Below the pieces are notes generated by a model, which ran no database searches, had not been told where the DNA came from, and saw only the letters and a list, made by a program, of their open reading frames with translations. Made by a program: the position numbers and the translations under genes. Positions 23,231 through 34,182 of a stretch of 64,000 nt of DNA are shown piece after piece. The stretch covers positions 301,769,357-301,833,356 of the forward strand of contig CM060709.1 of the NCBI GenBank assembly GCA_030686995.1, given 5' to 3'. The stretch's first letter is position 1. Every line of letters starts with the position of its first letter. Source of the DNA: Artemisia argyi. Lineage: Eukaryota; Streptophyta; Magnoliopsida; Asterales; Asteraceae.

Positions 23231-24890
23231 TTAGATTTTGCCACGTGGACCAAGCTTTGGTTTCTGTTGTGGGCCCTTAACGATCGGCAACACGTCACCT
23301 GTTGCGGTTGAGCTGAAGTAAGCAAGGGTGGAACCACCTCCCAATATCAAGAACTTGAGTAGCAATCCTCTCTTGGTGAAAGGTGCAGCGAATGTCTCGA
23401 AGAACTTGCTCTGCAGTCGAATTTATAAAGATGTACATTAATAAAAAAGTGATATTCAACAATGTACAATTATAACTACACGTATAGATAGTGTACAATA
23501 CAAGTACGCAACAAGTAAAGAATGGTTATAGAATCTTTGTCAATTGTGGAAAGTCTACTAAAAAATGCAACAGTTTTTCGACTGATACTTTCCTATTTTT
23601 AGCAAACTTTCAAGATTCAGTTTTCAGATGTTGGGCATTGCGTTTTAAAAGTGATTGTGTGATAAGACATAATCACAATCATATAAGATAATCGGTTGTA
23701 ACAAAACAAGTTGCAGGAGACATTGTTTAGGTGTGCTTTTCTGTTTAATTGATGTGATGATCAAATATCAGTTGTTTGAGACTTTTGAGTCATTAGGTGT
23801 TTTTCAAACTATTTGATTACGCAAAATGACCCATTGACCCTTAAATAGTCACATATTCAGAATCAGTTTTGTTGCCGCAGCAACTCCTAATGAAAATTGA
23901 TTACTTGGCCCATAAAAAAATCAGAACCAGTTATATTGCGCCAACACTAGAAACCGACTTGAAAACACAATGAATCAAAACGCAATGCCAAAGTAGTGAT
24001 AATTTTTGTCTCATAACATTACTCTATTTGCATAACGGGACATCATTATATATTTGCATTCAGTAAGTTCAATACCTGGAGGGAGTTGTAAGGTGAAGGA
24101 GCATCCGAACCATAGACATCCCATTGACCAGTGGTGTTGCCCAAATCTTCCAAATCGAAGTACACACTTTTGTCACCGTATTTAGCCACCACAGCTCCAG
24201 CTCTATACATTCAAACATCATTCAGAACACACACAATTTAAAAAAAAAAAAGGCATTCCTAATTCAAATTTAAGAACAAATTAAGGGGTGTTTCAAAGAG
24301 CTTATATAACAGCTTATACAACTTATTTCATAGCAAGGATTAACTTGCAAATTTGGGCCATGGTTTGAAATATGCTAATAAGCGATCTCAAACTGCTTAG
24401 TGAAAACAACTTATTACATGGTTGTAAGCAAATAAACATAACTAGATGAGCACGTTTTTCGGCTAAACAACTTACTTTATCAAAGGGTAAACATGTAATA
24501 TTGGACCCAAGAAGCAAGTAAGCAGTCTCCAACTAGTTACTAAAAACAGTTTATTTCACTACTTAAGCACTTTTCTTCATCTAAACACTTAGAAATGCCA
24601 CTTCTACATCTTAAAAACAGCTTATTTCACCATTACAAGCAAATAAACATAAGCACCTATTTTGTACAAACACTCCAAAGTGCTTATTTGTATTAAAAGT
24701 ATGCAACAAGCAAAAAAACAGCTAAAAATAAGCAATCTCAAACACCATCTTAGGCGTATTAGTACCTGTAAGAGTTGGGCTTGACACCGACGCGAGAAGG
24801 CTTGAGGTTAAGCTTGGTTCCTGAGATTGAACTGCCAGCAAGTCCCTTAATGGAGGTGGTGGTTGGTGCAAAAGTTGCAAGAGATGCCAT
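23231..24890 (-). CDS. PSAH: Photosystem I reaction centre subunit VI (PSI-H), chloroplast precursor
   Basis: A small PSI subunit that helps dock LHCII during state transitions; nuclear-encoded and imported into plastids. Exons on minus: 24766-24890, 24076-24202 and 23231-23410, giving 143 residues, the usual length. The transit peptide opens [17 protein letters not shown] and is Ser/Thr-rich. The mature part begins near [17 protein letters not shown], followed by [33 protein letters not shown], a membrane segment [16 protein letters not shown] and the ending LGPRGKI. Introns are GT-AG. The stop codon lies 108 bp from the RopGEF stop, tail to tail. Intron 1 is almost filled by a MITE (24284-24749). 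Confidence 0.95.
24284..24749. mobile_element. MITE-like element in PSAH intron 1, TSD TTA
   Basis: The left end AGGGGTGTTTCAAAGAGCTTAT and, inverted, the right end GATGGTGTTTGAGATTGCTTAT face each other, flanked by TTA at 24281-24283 and 24750-24752. It belongs to the GGGTGTTT-type family also seen at 4684 and 41341. It accounts for most of the 563-bp intron, leaving about 94 bp of original intron. Confidence 0.55.
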
Positions 24891-25140
24891 TGCTCCAAAC
24901 AAAGACAGAAGCTTAACTAGTTGTAGTTCTAGTAAATGTGATTGTTATTGTTGTTGTGTATCAATTTGATAAGAGTATAAGGAAGACACAAGTGATGGTG
25001 TAATAGTGTGGTAGGGTCATGTTGAGTTAGTTGCATGGATGTTAGGATGCCATGTAGGATATTGATTTTGTAGGAAAGATATGGTGTTCACCCAATTAGG
25101 AGTTTGTAGATTGGTTGCATGTGGATAAGCCTATCTTCTC
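24891..25140 (-). promoter_or_regulatory. PSAH 5' leader and light-type promoter candidates
   Basis: Upstream of the ATG (reading to higher coordinates) is a leader rich in CAACAA. A TATA-like CTTATACTC sits near 24977-24985. I-box cores (GATAAG) are on plus at about 24969 and 25122. I-boxes are common in promoters of light-regulated photosynthesis genes. The assignment rests on motif and position only. Confidence 0.35.
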
Positions 25141-27449
25141 TGTTATCTTTTTGTGACTTCTGTTAATTTAACACTCTTTATGGTGGTTTAAATTTACATT
25201 AGATTTACTCATGTTTAAGTTTGTATCAAATGTCAATTCAAATGAGTCATAGGGTGAAAATTAAGAGGTTATTAACTTATTATTGTATTTCATATTTTGT
25301 TAATGATGTTAAAACTGCAATTACGCAACTGTTTATAACCGATATTCAGATTTTTGGTTAAATTTTGTTTAAGAGATTAGTATTAATCAATCAAACTTAG
25401 GATAAAAGTTGGCACTGTGTTAGATATACAGTTTCAAAAGTTGTATTTCGACCCCCTATTATTTCCTTAGGTTACACGAAATCTGTAGAGGGATAATTTA
25501 CATGTTGCACTATTTTTGGCACACAGTCAAAGCAAACACAAAGTGTTGGTGCGCGGGAAAACATGTTGCCAACTAACTAAGGTGTATACAGTTTAGGCGC
25601 CAGACATTGCCCCTTAACCCCAGCACCATGGGCGGAGCTATGAAGGGGCAAAGAAGGATGGTGACCCCCCTAAACTTTAGACCACTATTGTACAATCACT
25701 TGTTTTTCATGTGTAAAAAATTTGTTTTTCAAATGTAGCACTCAAAACATTGAATTCTTTTGGCCCTCCCACAAAAATCTTTCAAGCTCCGCCATTGCCT
25801 GGCACCCGCCTGCTAGCGGGCTTATAGGACTACCACAAGTTTGGTGATGAAGTTTAGCGAAATCCACATGATCAAAATAACATACCACTTAACAAACCTT
25901 ATCAATTGCCATTATAGGTCTTTTCGATCATTTATGATCCTTTAGAGGCTCATGATGGCCTTTTAAAAGATGAAAGAAAAATTATTTCGTATTACATGTT
26001 TCATCAAGGTCACCAAAGTCATGTACAACTCGTACAACTAAACGCTTGTCAATTCTTGGTGTACTACTCACTCGAAAATGATGGGTGTTAGAACTTATCA
26101 GTTTTCACTCCTTGGCCCTCGGAAGCTTGACATGTCTATCCTCTCTTGTTGGCTTATTTACACCAGCGTAAGTAGGTTAGTCAAGTATAGTATAGTGCGG
26201 CTTATGGTACAAGTAACACAACAATAAAGAAATGAGATTATTAAATATACAAAACATTCAATTAAAAAAATCAACCAAATTTCAATTTCCCTTATGTAGA
26301 GCAATCAACAAAGGTGATTAAGTAAATACATAATAACCTACATAAAAGTGGGCTAAGTGGGCTAATCCAACCAATCTTGCTGATCCAATATGAAAAGTGC
26401 CACCCGTTTATGTCTCCAACAAATCACGGTTTTATCTTTGGTTAGCCTTTTTGTTTTATTAATTAGTTAGCAGTCCATGATAAGCGCTTGCATATCTTTT
26501 TATTCGAGTTGCATTTTATGACCAGCGCTTGAGGGAATGAAGAGGGATTACCATCAAAACAAGTAGCGAAAAAAGGCAAAAATGGTGATCCTAGTGCACT
26601 TCCTTTAAAGGTTCGAATAATTCTTTTGTCACACATCAGATGCAACATGAACAAACACTGATTGTCGTAATGCATTTTATTTCATATTTATGATTGGATG
26701 AGAACAGTTAACGAACTTTGAACCAATTACATTGGTAATTAGCTACATGTAGTATTGTTATATCCTTAGAAGATGTTTGCATACATTGCAGAATCACTGA
26801 TCTTGATTTGTAACATAAAATACATAATCACATTCAAAGATGCAACCAAAACAAAATCAGATATTAATGTAAGATAACATAGCTATTACCGAGTATTTAG
26901 CTTGATTAAGTAACGATGGTGTTTGGATGACTTATCCAAACAGCTTATCCATTATCTCACAACTTATCCATGTTTGAGAAACCTAGTAGCAGTAGCAATT
27001 TACATTATAGAAACTTTTGATACATAGTTGAGTAGCTATAATCATAAAACGTAAAATTACATAAAAACTAAACTCTTTTATCAGCGCATAGAATAGGATC
27101 ATTCAAACAGAATGCAAGAGCTAAACATTCATGCCCAAGCAAGCATTACATTCTAAATCTAAACGCTAACGACTAAAAAGCTAAACTCTCCACAGGCCTT
27201 AAGCCCAGGCTATTCAAAATCAATAACAATCATAAGGAATTTTTAAGGGGGTGTTTGTTTCAGCTTATATAGCCGATTTATGGCTTATTTTGAAACTTTC
27301 CGGCATATATAAGTTCATCTCTATATAGCATTTCATCAAACACATGACAATTAAACAAAACAACTTGATTCCCAAGTACTCAAATTACATCCATAACAAC
27401 AACATTCAACAAAAGAAAAAAACATTACAACAAACCTTAAAAACATAAC
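25141..27449. other. Intergenic stretch, PSAH to RPS17
   Basis: No gene is recognised. A small fold-back relic at about 25627-25796 has GGGCGGAGCT on the left and AGCTCCGCC on the right. MITE-end fragments of the GGGGGTGTTTGTTT type occur near 27247, and TGGTGTTTGGATGACTTATCC near 26918. Confidence 0.6.
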
Positions 27450-27878
27450 CTAAGCCTGGTCAGGACTAGATTCCGATTCCAAAGGAATCCCAATCTCCTG
27501 TTCCTTTTTCGAAACGTTTCGTTTCGGCACAGGGATAGCCAAAAAAGTCTTCTTCTTACTAATAGGCTTACATTTCTCCAACTGAACAATATCCCCAACT
27601 TGAAACTGATTCTCAGGGTCATGTGCTTGGAACTTCTTCTTCTTCCTAACCCTTCTTTTGTACTTTGGATGTGGTGCTAAACGTGTCACTTCCACGTTCA
27701 CTGTTTTGTCGTTTATGGTGTTGATTACGCGCCCTTGGAGTGACCTCATGGCGCGGATTGGAGGGAGGTAGTTGGGGCGGGTGGGGGCATGGGCATTGAG
27801 GGCATTGGAGTGTTTGATGGGGGCGTGGAGGAAGGGGGTGGAGAGTGTGAGGGATTTGAAATTGGTGAGGAGAGACAT
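27450..27878 (-). CDS. RPS17: 30S ribosomal protein S17, chloroplastic (nuclear gene)
   Basis: Plastid ribosome small-subunit protein that binds 16S rRNA early in assembly. The single exon encodes 142 residues from ATG 27878. The first 43 or so residues are Ser/Thr/Asn/Pro-rich with almost no acidic residues, which is a plastid transit peptide. The S17 domain covers about 46-117: LQGRVINTINDKTVNVEV, RLAPHPKYKRRVRKKKKFQAHD, NQFQVGDIVQLEKCKPISK and TFLAIPV. A Glu-rich C-tail ends in PDQA. Length and lack of introns match the plant gene family. An overlapping His/Pro-rich frame at 27646-28065 is only a shadow. Confidence 0.95.
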   Translation of the reverse strand: MSLLTNFKSLTLSTPFLHAPIKHSNALNAHAPTRPNYLPPIRAMRSLQGRVINTINDKTVNVEVTRLAPHPKYKRRVRKKKKFQAHDPENQFQVGDIVQLEKCKPISKKKTFLAIPVPKRNVSKKEQEIGIPLESESSPDQA

Positions 27879-28306
27879 TGTGTTTGTGTCTCTGTTGGAT
27901 AAGAGAATGAGGATGATGATAATGGTTATTTAGGATTGGGTTTTTTGTGTTTTGCGATTTGGTGTGGGTGGGTTTTGGGGAGGTATGGTGGGTGTGAGTG
28001 TGGGATTGTGACACGTGGGGTGAGGTGGTTTTGGGGCCGTTGATTATACTTGCTGGTATATGCAAACATCCTACGGTAAAAAGTTAGAGTAAAAAAATTT
28101 CAGTTAAAAATAAAATAAAATAATTTATTTTTTTTTAAACAAAATTCAGTTAAAAATAAAATAATCTATTTTGATGTTTTGTTTCCTAGGCAAAAGCTGC
28201 TTAAGGTATGTTTGGCGAAATGGGCTGGGGTTGGGGTTGGGGCTTGGGTTGGGGCTATAGCTGGGACTGGAGCTAGGACTTATATTAGAAGCCGAAATTA
28301 AAATTT

Positions 28307-30643
28307 TTATTTGGGTAAAGGGGAGTAATCCTGCACCCTGGTAAATAAATTAAACCAAAACGTTTTAGTACAGATGAAATATGGCTCAAGTACCACATTA
28401 ACCTCAAGCTAAAACAGCCTGATAGGCAACTAACCTAGAGCTTATGACATGCCAAAAGCTCTTAACAACTCTAGAATCAATGAACCTAGAACAAGAATCA
28501 AAACAAAAACAAGCTAACCAGCAGCTGCCGTGAATGATGAACTTCCACCTTTAGTAGAGGTAGTAAATAAATTAGCCGATTCATCAAATACGTTTTCAAC
28601 ACAATCATCATCACCATCTTCTTCAGTAGCCAAAGCAGCATAAGTATTTGACGTAGAAACTTCACATTCCTTAGAGGAGGAACCTTTAGACTGCAACATA
28701 GATGACGATGTAGGCACACTACTCCTAATAGTAACTCCCTTTTTTGGTTCACTAGTAGTCTTCTTTGGCTCATACCTGAAAGTCTGTTTGATAAATGTAC
28801 CAACCTGACTCCCTTTACCTTTCTTCTTCTTATGACTCACCTTTTTGAAACCATCGTTATCATGCATAGTAGAAGGAGTAACAACATTTGAAGTAGTATC
28901 AACAGGAGGAGTAATCACTTTTTTAGTACAATGCTCATAGATATGCCCAAAAATCTTACATGATGTGCACCTAGGAGGCCTCCACTCATACTCAACTCGG
29001 ATAGATTCTTTAGTAAACCCATCCCCTGTAAGAGAGGGGACACCAATAGTAATAACTTCTACGAGCTCATCCTCTGAACCAACCTCGATTAAGCACCGAG
29101 CAAAACTACTTCTACCCCAAGAATCCTTACACATAGAGCTTGTGTAAGAATCCAACATAATAGGTTTGCCAATAAATGAAGCAATCAAGTTGATACCATC
29201 ATCTTCAAAAACTTGAATAGGCACATCTTGTAATTTAACCCATATCGGAATACGATTCAGCTCTTCCTTACATAAGCTAGTATCAATTGACCATTTCTTG
29301 AGAATGATCGGTGATTTACGTATCATCCAAGGGCCTTCTTCCAACACCGCTTCTAAACCAGCCTGAGTATCGAATTTAAAAAAGAAAAAACCTTTTGCAT
29401 TCATCATGTTCTTTTTCAAACCATACTTAGCCCAATTATTTCTAACATAGTATTCAACCACCAGAAACGCCATTCTATTACCAATAAAGTAGTCATATAG
29501 AGTGTATTCAAGACGTGCACTAACCTTTTCTACTACTCTACGTGAAATAGACACGTTAACTCCTTCACAAACAGGCTCAGCAACCAAAGAACTATAAGTA
29601 GAGTTAGGAATAGGTTGTGTATTCGTATCCACATTAACATTAGGTGTAGTATCTTTGCCACTCACGTCAGAGTTAGTTGCATTAAACTTCATGTCAAGCT
29701 CATAAGCCTCAAATAAACCACACATAGCCTCAGAAACCTGTGAACGAGTTTCACTATCCAAAGTAGGCCAAATCGGATGTTTGCCCTCTTCAAGCTCCCT
29801 ACTGAATAAATCTATATCCGATACAGATTTTAACGAGACCCCAAACACCACTTCAATAAAATCATGTTTACTATTGATATAAGTAACCTGACTATTAGGA
29901 CCAGTAGGGGACACCGAGTCCGTAGTAACCACATAATCATAAGCAGTATTAGTTGTGGACAATTGAAACGTACCAGCATTTGGAGCAACACGTATACTAT
30001 GACCATCAACATCTTCACCATCAACCTTGTTGGAAATAATATTGATTCTACCAGCCATTGGTTTAACACTTACTCCATCTCCCTCGGGCAGATTAGCATC
30101 AACATGAGGAGATGTCTTCTTATGTTTCCTCATAGTCACCTTCGACAAATCAATAGTAGCACTCAATTCTTCAATATTCACATTAACAGGTTGTGTTAAT
30201 GTAGTGTTCCTCTCTCCCTTATTCGCCATACAGTAGAAACAAAATAAACAAAAAACGAAATCCTAAACTAATGAAACAGCAATCGCAAAACAAATCAAGA
30301 AGAACCACGGCTAATCTTCACAAACGAAAGCCTCAACAGAGTTGAAGCATGAATTAAAGCACCAATTAAGACCAAACCGACTTCCATAATGCAAGGAAGT
30401 CAAAGGATCGAAAACCAAACAGCCCTAAAACAGTGATTTAGAAAACCCTAAAAAGAAAATCGTACAATTAACCAAATCAAGCCTAGATCCGAATAAAAAC
30501 CATGTTAATGATGAATTAAACGAATTTAAACAATCAAAAACACAATCGTTATGCAGAGTAGATCAAGATTGAAGGTCAAGAATAACGATTTGAGTGAGTT
30601 AGGGTTTAAGGAAAAAAATCGCCATAGGGTGAGAGAGAATTTC
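28307..30643 (-). mobile_element. LINE-like insertion with a single ORF, 17-bp TSD
   Basis: The 17-bp word AGCCGAAATTAAAATTT is perfectly repeated at 28290-28306 and 30644-30660. On minus, the 2.34-kb unit starts GAAATTCTCTCTCACC (a leader typical of plant L1 units), carries one ORF (28514-30229) and ends ACCCAAATAAA next to the TSD. Target-primed insertion explains the long TSD and the A-rich 3' end. The endonuclease/reverse transcriptase frame is absent, so this is an ORF1-only derivative. It landed in an older GGGCTGGGG-rich repeat, parts of which flank it (28205-28289 and 30661-30720). Confidence 0.8.
28514..30229 (-). CDS. LINE ORF1-type protein with DUF4283 and zinc knuckle
   Basis: An uninterrupted 571-residue frame from ATG 30229 (MANKGERNTTLTQPV). 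Residues 1-230 are low-complexity and polar. Residues 235-385 match the DUF4283 fold of plant L1-type ORF1 proteins: YDYFIGNRMAFLVVEYYVRN, GFFFFKFDTQAGLEAVLEEG, PWMIRKSPIILKKW, IPIWVKLQDVPIQVFEDDGI, IGKPIMLDSYT and FARCLIEV. A CCHC zinc knuckle uses C421, C424, H429 and C434. The Ser/Lys-rich tail ends in SSSFTAAAG. The family binds nucleic acid as part of LINE ribonucleoproteins. An intact frame suggests recent insertion, or retention. Expression is unknown. Confidence 0.85.
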   Translation of the reverse strand: MANKGERNTTLTQPVNVNIEELSATIDLSKVTMRKHKKTSPHVDANLPEGDGVSVKPMAGRINIISNKVDGEDVDGHSIRVAPNAGTFQLSTTNTAYDYVVTTDSVSPTGPNSQVTYINSKHDFIEVVFGVSLKSVSDIDLFSRELEEGKHPIWPTLDSETRSQVSEAMCGLFEAYELDMKFNATNSDVSGKDTTPNVNVDTNTQPIPNSTYSSLVAEPVCEGVNVSISRRVVEKVSARLEYTLYDYFIGNRMAFLVVEYYVRNNWAKYGLKKNMMNAKGFFFFKFDTQAGLEAVLEEGPWMIRKSPIILKKWSIDTSLCKEELNRIPIWVKLQDVPIQVFEDDGINLIASFIGKPIMLDSYTSSMCKDSWGRSSFARCLIEVGSEDELVEVITIGVPSLTGDGFTKESIRVEYEWRPPRCTSCKIFGHIYEHCTKKVITPPVDTTSNVVTPSTMHDNDGFKKVSHKKKKGKGSQVGTFIKQTFRYEPKKTTSEPKKGVTIRSSVPTSSSMLQSKGSSSKECEVSTSNTYAALATEEDGDDDCVENVFDESANLFTTSTKGGSSSFTAAAG

Positions 30644-30776
30644 AGCCGAAATTAAAATTTGTATTTTTATAAACTTGTTTGATAAATGGGCTGGAGCTGA
30701 GGCTTATTATTGCAAAATTACTAAAAAAAACGTAATTAAATGAGTTTTTTGTATATATTAGACGAGGCAGGTAGAA

Positions 30777-30805
30777 CCCGTGCTACGCACGGGCTAAAAA
30801 TCTAA
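30777..30805 (+). mobile_element. Helitron 3' terminus
   Basis: A perfect 7-bp hairpin CCCGTGC-TAC-GCACGGG (30777-30793) is followed 8 nt later by CTAA and a flanking T (30806). This is a common plant Helitron 3' end. A matching TC-type 5' end was not found to the left, so the extent of the element is open. Confidence 0.55.
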
Positions 30806-31092
30806 TTGTTAATCGTGTATTCTTTCTGTATATTGGCGAGTGTGTACTTAATTATTGTTTAGTATGTTGTATGAAATGTTTTAACTTTCTTGTATAAAAA
30901 TTTAAAAGTATTTGATGTTGTTTTGGTTTTGTGGTGTTGTATTATATATATGGGCTTTTGGTTATTAAGTTGTGATTGCTTTGTTTCTTTTGGCCTATTA
31001 CTTATTTGCATGATAAAAAAATGGCTTTATTTCTTTTGTTCTATTACTTACCCCTACAATACTTGTCTATTAGATGGTTTTTGCATGGTAAT

Positions 31093-32526
31093 ATGAAGCA
31101 CACGGAGTCTATCTAATTGATCATAGTTTAATGTGCGTTAAATATTTTCTTTATTAAGTTTGTAAGTTAAAGTTTGTGTAATAATGTATATATAATAATG
31201 CCACATAAAACGTATAAAAATTATTACAAACCTTTTTAGCTTCATCTCATTTTATTGTACAACTAATTTTATTGAAAATTAACATTGAAGTCTAACTAAT
31301 ATTAATAAACTTTATCAATAAACTCAATTCTAAATAGCTAACTAAATGATTATTAATTAACAAACTATTAATAATTCTTAAAACCTTTGGACTCCACTAT
31401 TATGTCTTAAACTTAATTTTTTTAATTTATAAATGGGTTTGAGCAAAAATTATATTCTTTTTCTTTTATATTCATTATTCAAGTTACATGCTTACATAAA
31501 CTAATCATGCTAAAAAGTATCATTTAACCATTTAAATGTTGCTTTACATACATGCTCGTGCACATTTTCTTTAATCAATTCGCACATGTGAGCTACATAA
31601 ATAGAAAACACACATAAATTACTTGTATATGAAAATGCATTAACATAATACATATATCTATATAGGGTAAGGATCCAATGAGAAGAAAACTTAAAATGAG
31701 AAGGATGAGAAATAATTATAACCACACATTTGAGATGCATCGACTTGATTTAGATGCATCTCTATTCATTTAGATACATCCCAATTAGTTTCGAAAGTGA
31801 TTTTGAAGTGAAAACGATGCAAAGTAGTATTAAAAACAAATTTGACTCGCAGAGGACGAAAAATATATAGGATTCGTCTAACTTGATGAAATGCATCTAA
31901 TATATGTATATGCATATAATTTTTTGCTAGAAAATATATTATGGTGCATCTAGAAGACTACTAAATATCATGTGATAAATTTCGGCAAGCCTTGCACTTC
32001 CATCTCGATATTGTATATACTTCACATTAAATGCACCGGTTTTGTTTTTCGATAAAAGTTTGAACTTTTGCTAATGTTTAAAACTCAACTTTTTTATTTA
32101 ATATTATAATTTACAAACGTATTTAATTCAAAATTATGTATTTTTTTCTTTCTATTCATTACTCAATGTGATATTTTTAATATGTCATATTTTTCTATTA
32201 TGGCAAACTCATTTAATTGGCGTAAATATTGATTTCTCACTAATGATTCTACATATAGAAAAAGAAAATACTTTGCGATGCGCGACCTTCTTCTTTTCAA
32301 TAATAATTCAATTGCACACGATAAATTCATTCTAATATTTCTCAAAGAGCATTCGAAAGCAACTACTTACATCAACTAATCACGCTAAAAAGTATCATTT
32401 AACCATTTAAATGTTGTTTTACATACATGCTAATGCACATTTTCTTGAATCAATTCGCACATGTGAGATACATTAATAGAAAATGCACATAAATTACTTG
32501 TATATGAAAATGCATTAACATAATAT
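31093..32526. repeat. Duplicated block A (copy of 34500-35607, with internal duplication)
   Basis: 31093-31656 matches 34500-35062, and 31962-32416 matches 35147-35607, at high similarity and in the same orientation. 32373-32526 repeats 31497-31650. Between the two matched parts, block A has a fold-back insertion (31671-31959) that block B lacks. Short open frames shared by the copies (around 32163-32345 and 35354-35536) show no known domain. A (TA)n tract follows at 32533. Confidence 0.75.
31671..31959. mobile_element. Truncated fold-back element (GATGCATC family)
   Basis: Starts GGATCCAATGAGAAGAAAAC and shares GAGATGCATCGACTTGATTT and the AGAAAATATATTATGGTGCA region with the complete element at 62237-62616. 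The right terminus is missing, so it is a partial copy inside duplicated block A. Confidence 0.6.

Positions 32527-32532
<6 letters not shown>

Positions 32533-32612
<80 letters not shown>
32533..32612. repeat. (TA)n microsatellite
   Basis: TA tract at the junction between block A and the TIR-like unit at 32613. Confidence 0.95.
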
Positions 32613-32615
<3 letters not shown>

Positions 32616-34100
32616 GAGATCTAATAAGATCAAAGTTAAAATTGTAAAAATAAGATCAATTCAAAAAACCAATAAAAAGATGGCAAGTGGCAATGCATTT
32701 AAAACACATAAAAGAAGAAAAAAATAATAAAAATTAATTTGTATAAGTTAGAGGGCATTTAAGGTATTTTATATCTCTTATCATTCCACTAACCCTAAAT
32801 AGCCTACATCTCAATTTTACTCACAATTTTGAGCCGTCACTTTTTCTTCCCTTCCTCTCTCTCTCTTCCAACCACCATTCATCTTCATTATCTAAAACTC
32901 CATAGTTGCCAATATTGTACACGATCTGTCAAAGCATTCGATCTGTAAAAGGCATAAGTCAAAGCATTATCCATAAGTCCATATTCGTCAATCTATTATC
33001 CATAAGTCAAAGCATTCGATCTATCAAGGAAAAAAAAAACATTCGAGCTGTCAAAAAAAGACGCCAAACCCTATTCGCCAATCAGATGTTGTACACGATA
33101 TGTTGTACACAATCGTAAAACACACCCATCTATCTGTTATTCACGAGACCTTTTAGTGAAAGGTTGTGATTTTGTTCAGTTTGTTTGGATCTATCTATCA
33201 TGTATTTCGATCTGTAGTTATACACAAGACATTTCAGTTGGATTTGTCTATCACCGGCACCACTGTTGGCGGTTTTCCGATGCCGTCAAAAGAGTACCCT
33301 CACGAAACCACGATACAGGTTTGTTCGTGTTAAGTGATGATGGTGTATCAAACAAGAACAACGACAACACCGTATTTCAAGATTTGTAGTTGGGTTTTGA
33401 TCATTTGTTCGTGTTGTGTGACGATGGTGTAGCAAACAAGAATAGCAGGGTTAATTCAAGTGTTCTAATGTTGATACCAGATTTGTACCGGCTTTGTAGC
33501 AAACAAGATTTGTTTTCGGCTTGGATATTTGTTCGTGTTATGGGCATTGTTTTGATGTACCAGATTTGTACAGAATCTTGTTTTTTTAGTTGATACACGA
33601 ATCCGTTCTAGTGTAGTAAATGTTTTGGTGTACGAGTTGGTTTGGTGTACGAGTTCAATTGTTGATTCACGGATCATTTTTAGTGTAACAAATATTTTGG
33701 TGTATGAATTCTAATGTTGATACATGGATCAGGTTTTTTTAGTGTATCAAATTTGAAGTGATGCTAAAAAAAATAAATTTGAAGTGAAGTTGTGTACTTG
33801 ATGTATCAATAAAATTGAAGTTGTGTACTTGACGTGACAAATAAAAAATTGAAGTTGTGTACTTGATGTATCAAATAAATAAATGTGGACAATGTTTTTC
33901 TATAAAAAAGTAGACAAATTTTGTAAAAACAATTTGACCAAAATTGGATTTAAGTTCTCCAAAATACCCTTGGGACCCTATTTAATGACTTTAATGTCAC
34001 CTCATTTAATATTAATCTCATCAAATACAAATAAAAAGATCGAACGGTTTAGATTGGGTCTTACTTTTACAACTTTAAGTATAATCTCACAATAACCCTC

Positions 34101-34103
<3 letters not shown>
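32613..34103. mobile_element. TIR-like unit between two (TA)n tracts, class uncertain
   Basis: The left end has GAGATCTAATAAGATCAAAG then ATTGTAAAAATAAGATC. The right end, inverted, reads GTGAGATTATACTTAAAGTT then GTAAAAGTAAGACC. These are imperfect inverted repeats next to (TA)n on both sides. The interior holds repeated phrases: TGATGGTGTATCAAACAAGAA-like words at 33340-33440 and three copies of GAAGTTGTGTACTTGATG-like words at 33783-33870. No transposase is seen. A MULE-like or other TA-targeting element is possible. Confidence 0.4.

Positions 34104-34181
<78 letters not shown>
34104..34181. repeat. (TA)n microsatellite
   Basis: TA tract between the TIR-like unit and block B. Confidence 0.95.

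Positions 34182-34182
<1 letters not shown>

Noticed and set aside
27646..28065. His/Pro-rich 139-codon frame
   Set aside because: Overlaps RPS17 in another frame and continues into its leader; composition only.
29864..30199. 111-codon plus-strand frame
   Set aside because: Shadow of the LINE ORF1 on the other strand. The frames at 29830-30069 and 28498-28803 are also shadows.
32163..32345. 60-codon frame conserved at 35354-35536
   Set aside because: The similarity follows from the duplicated DNA block. It has no domain, no codon-biased conservation and no gene context.
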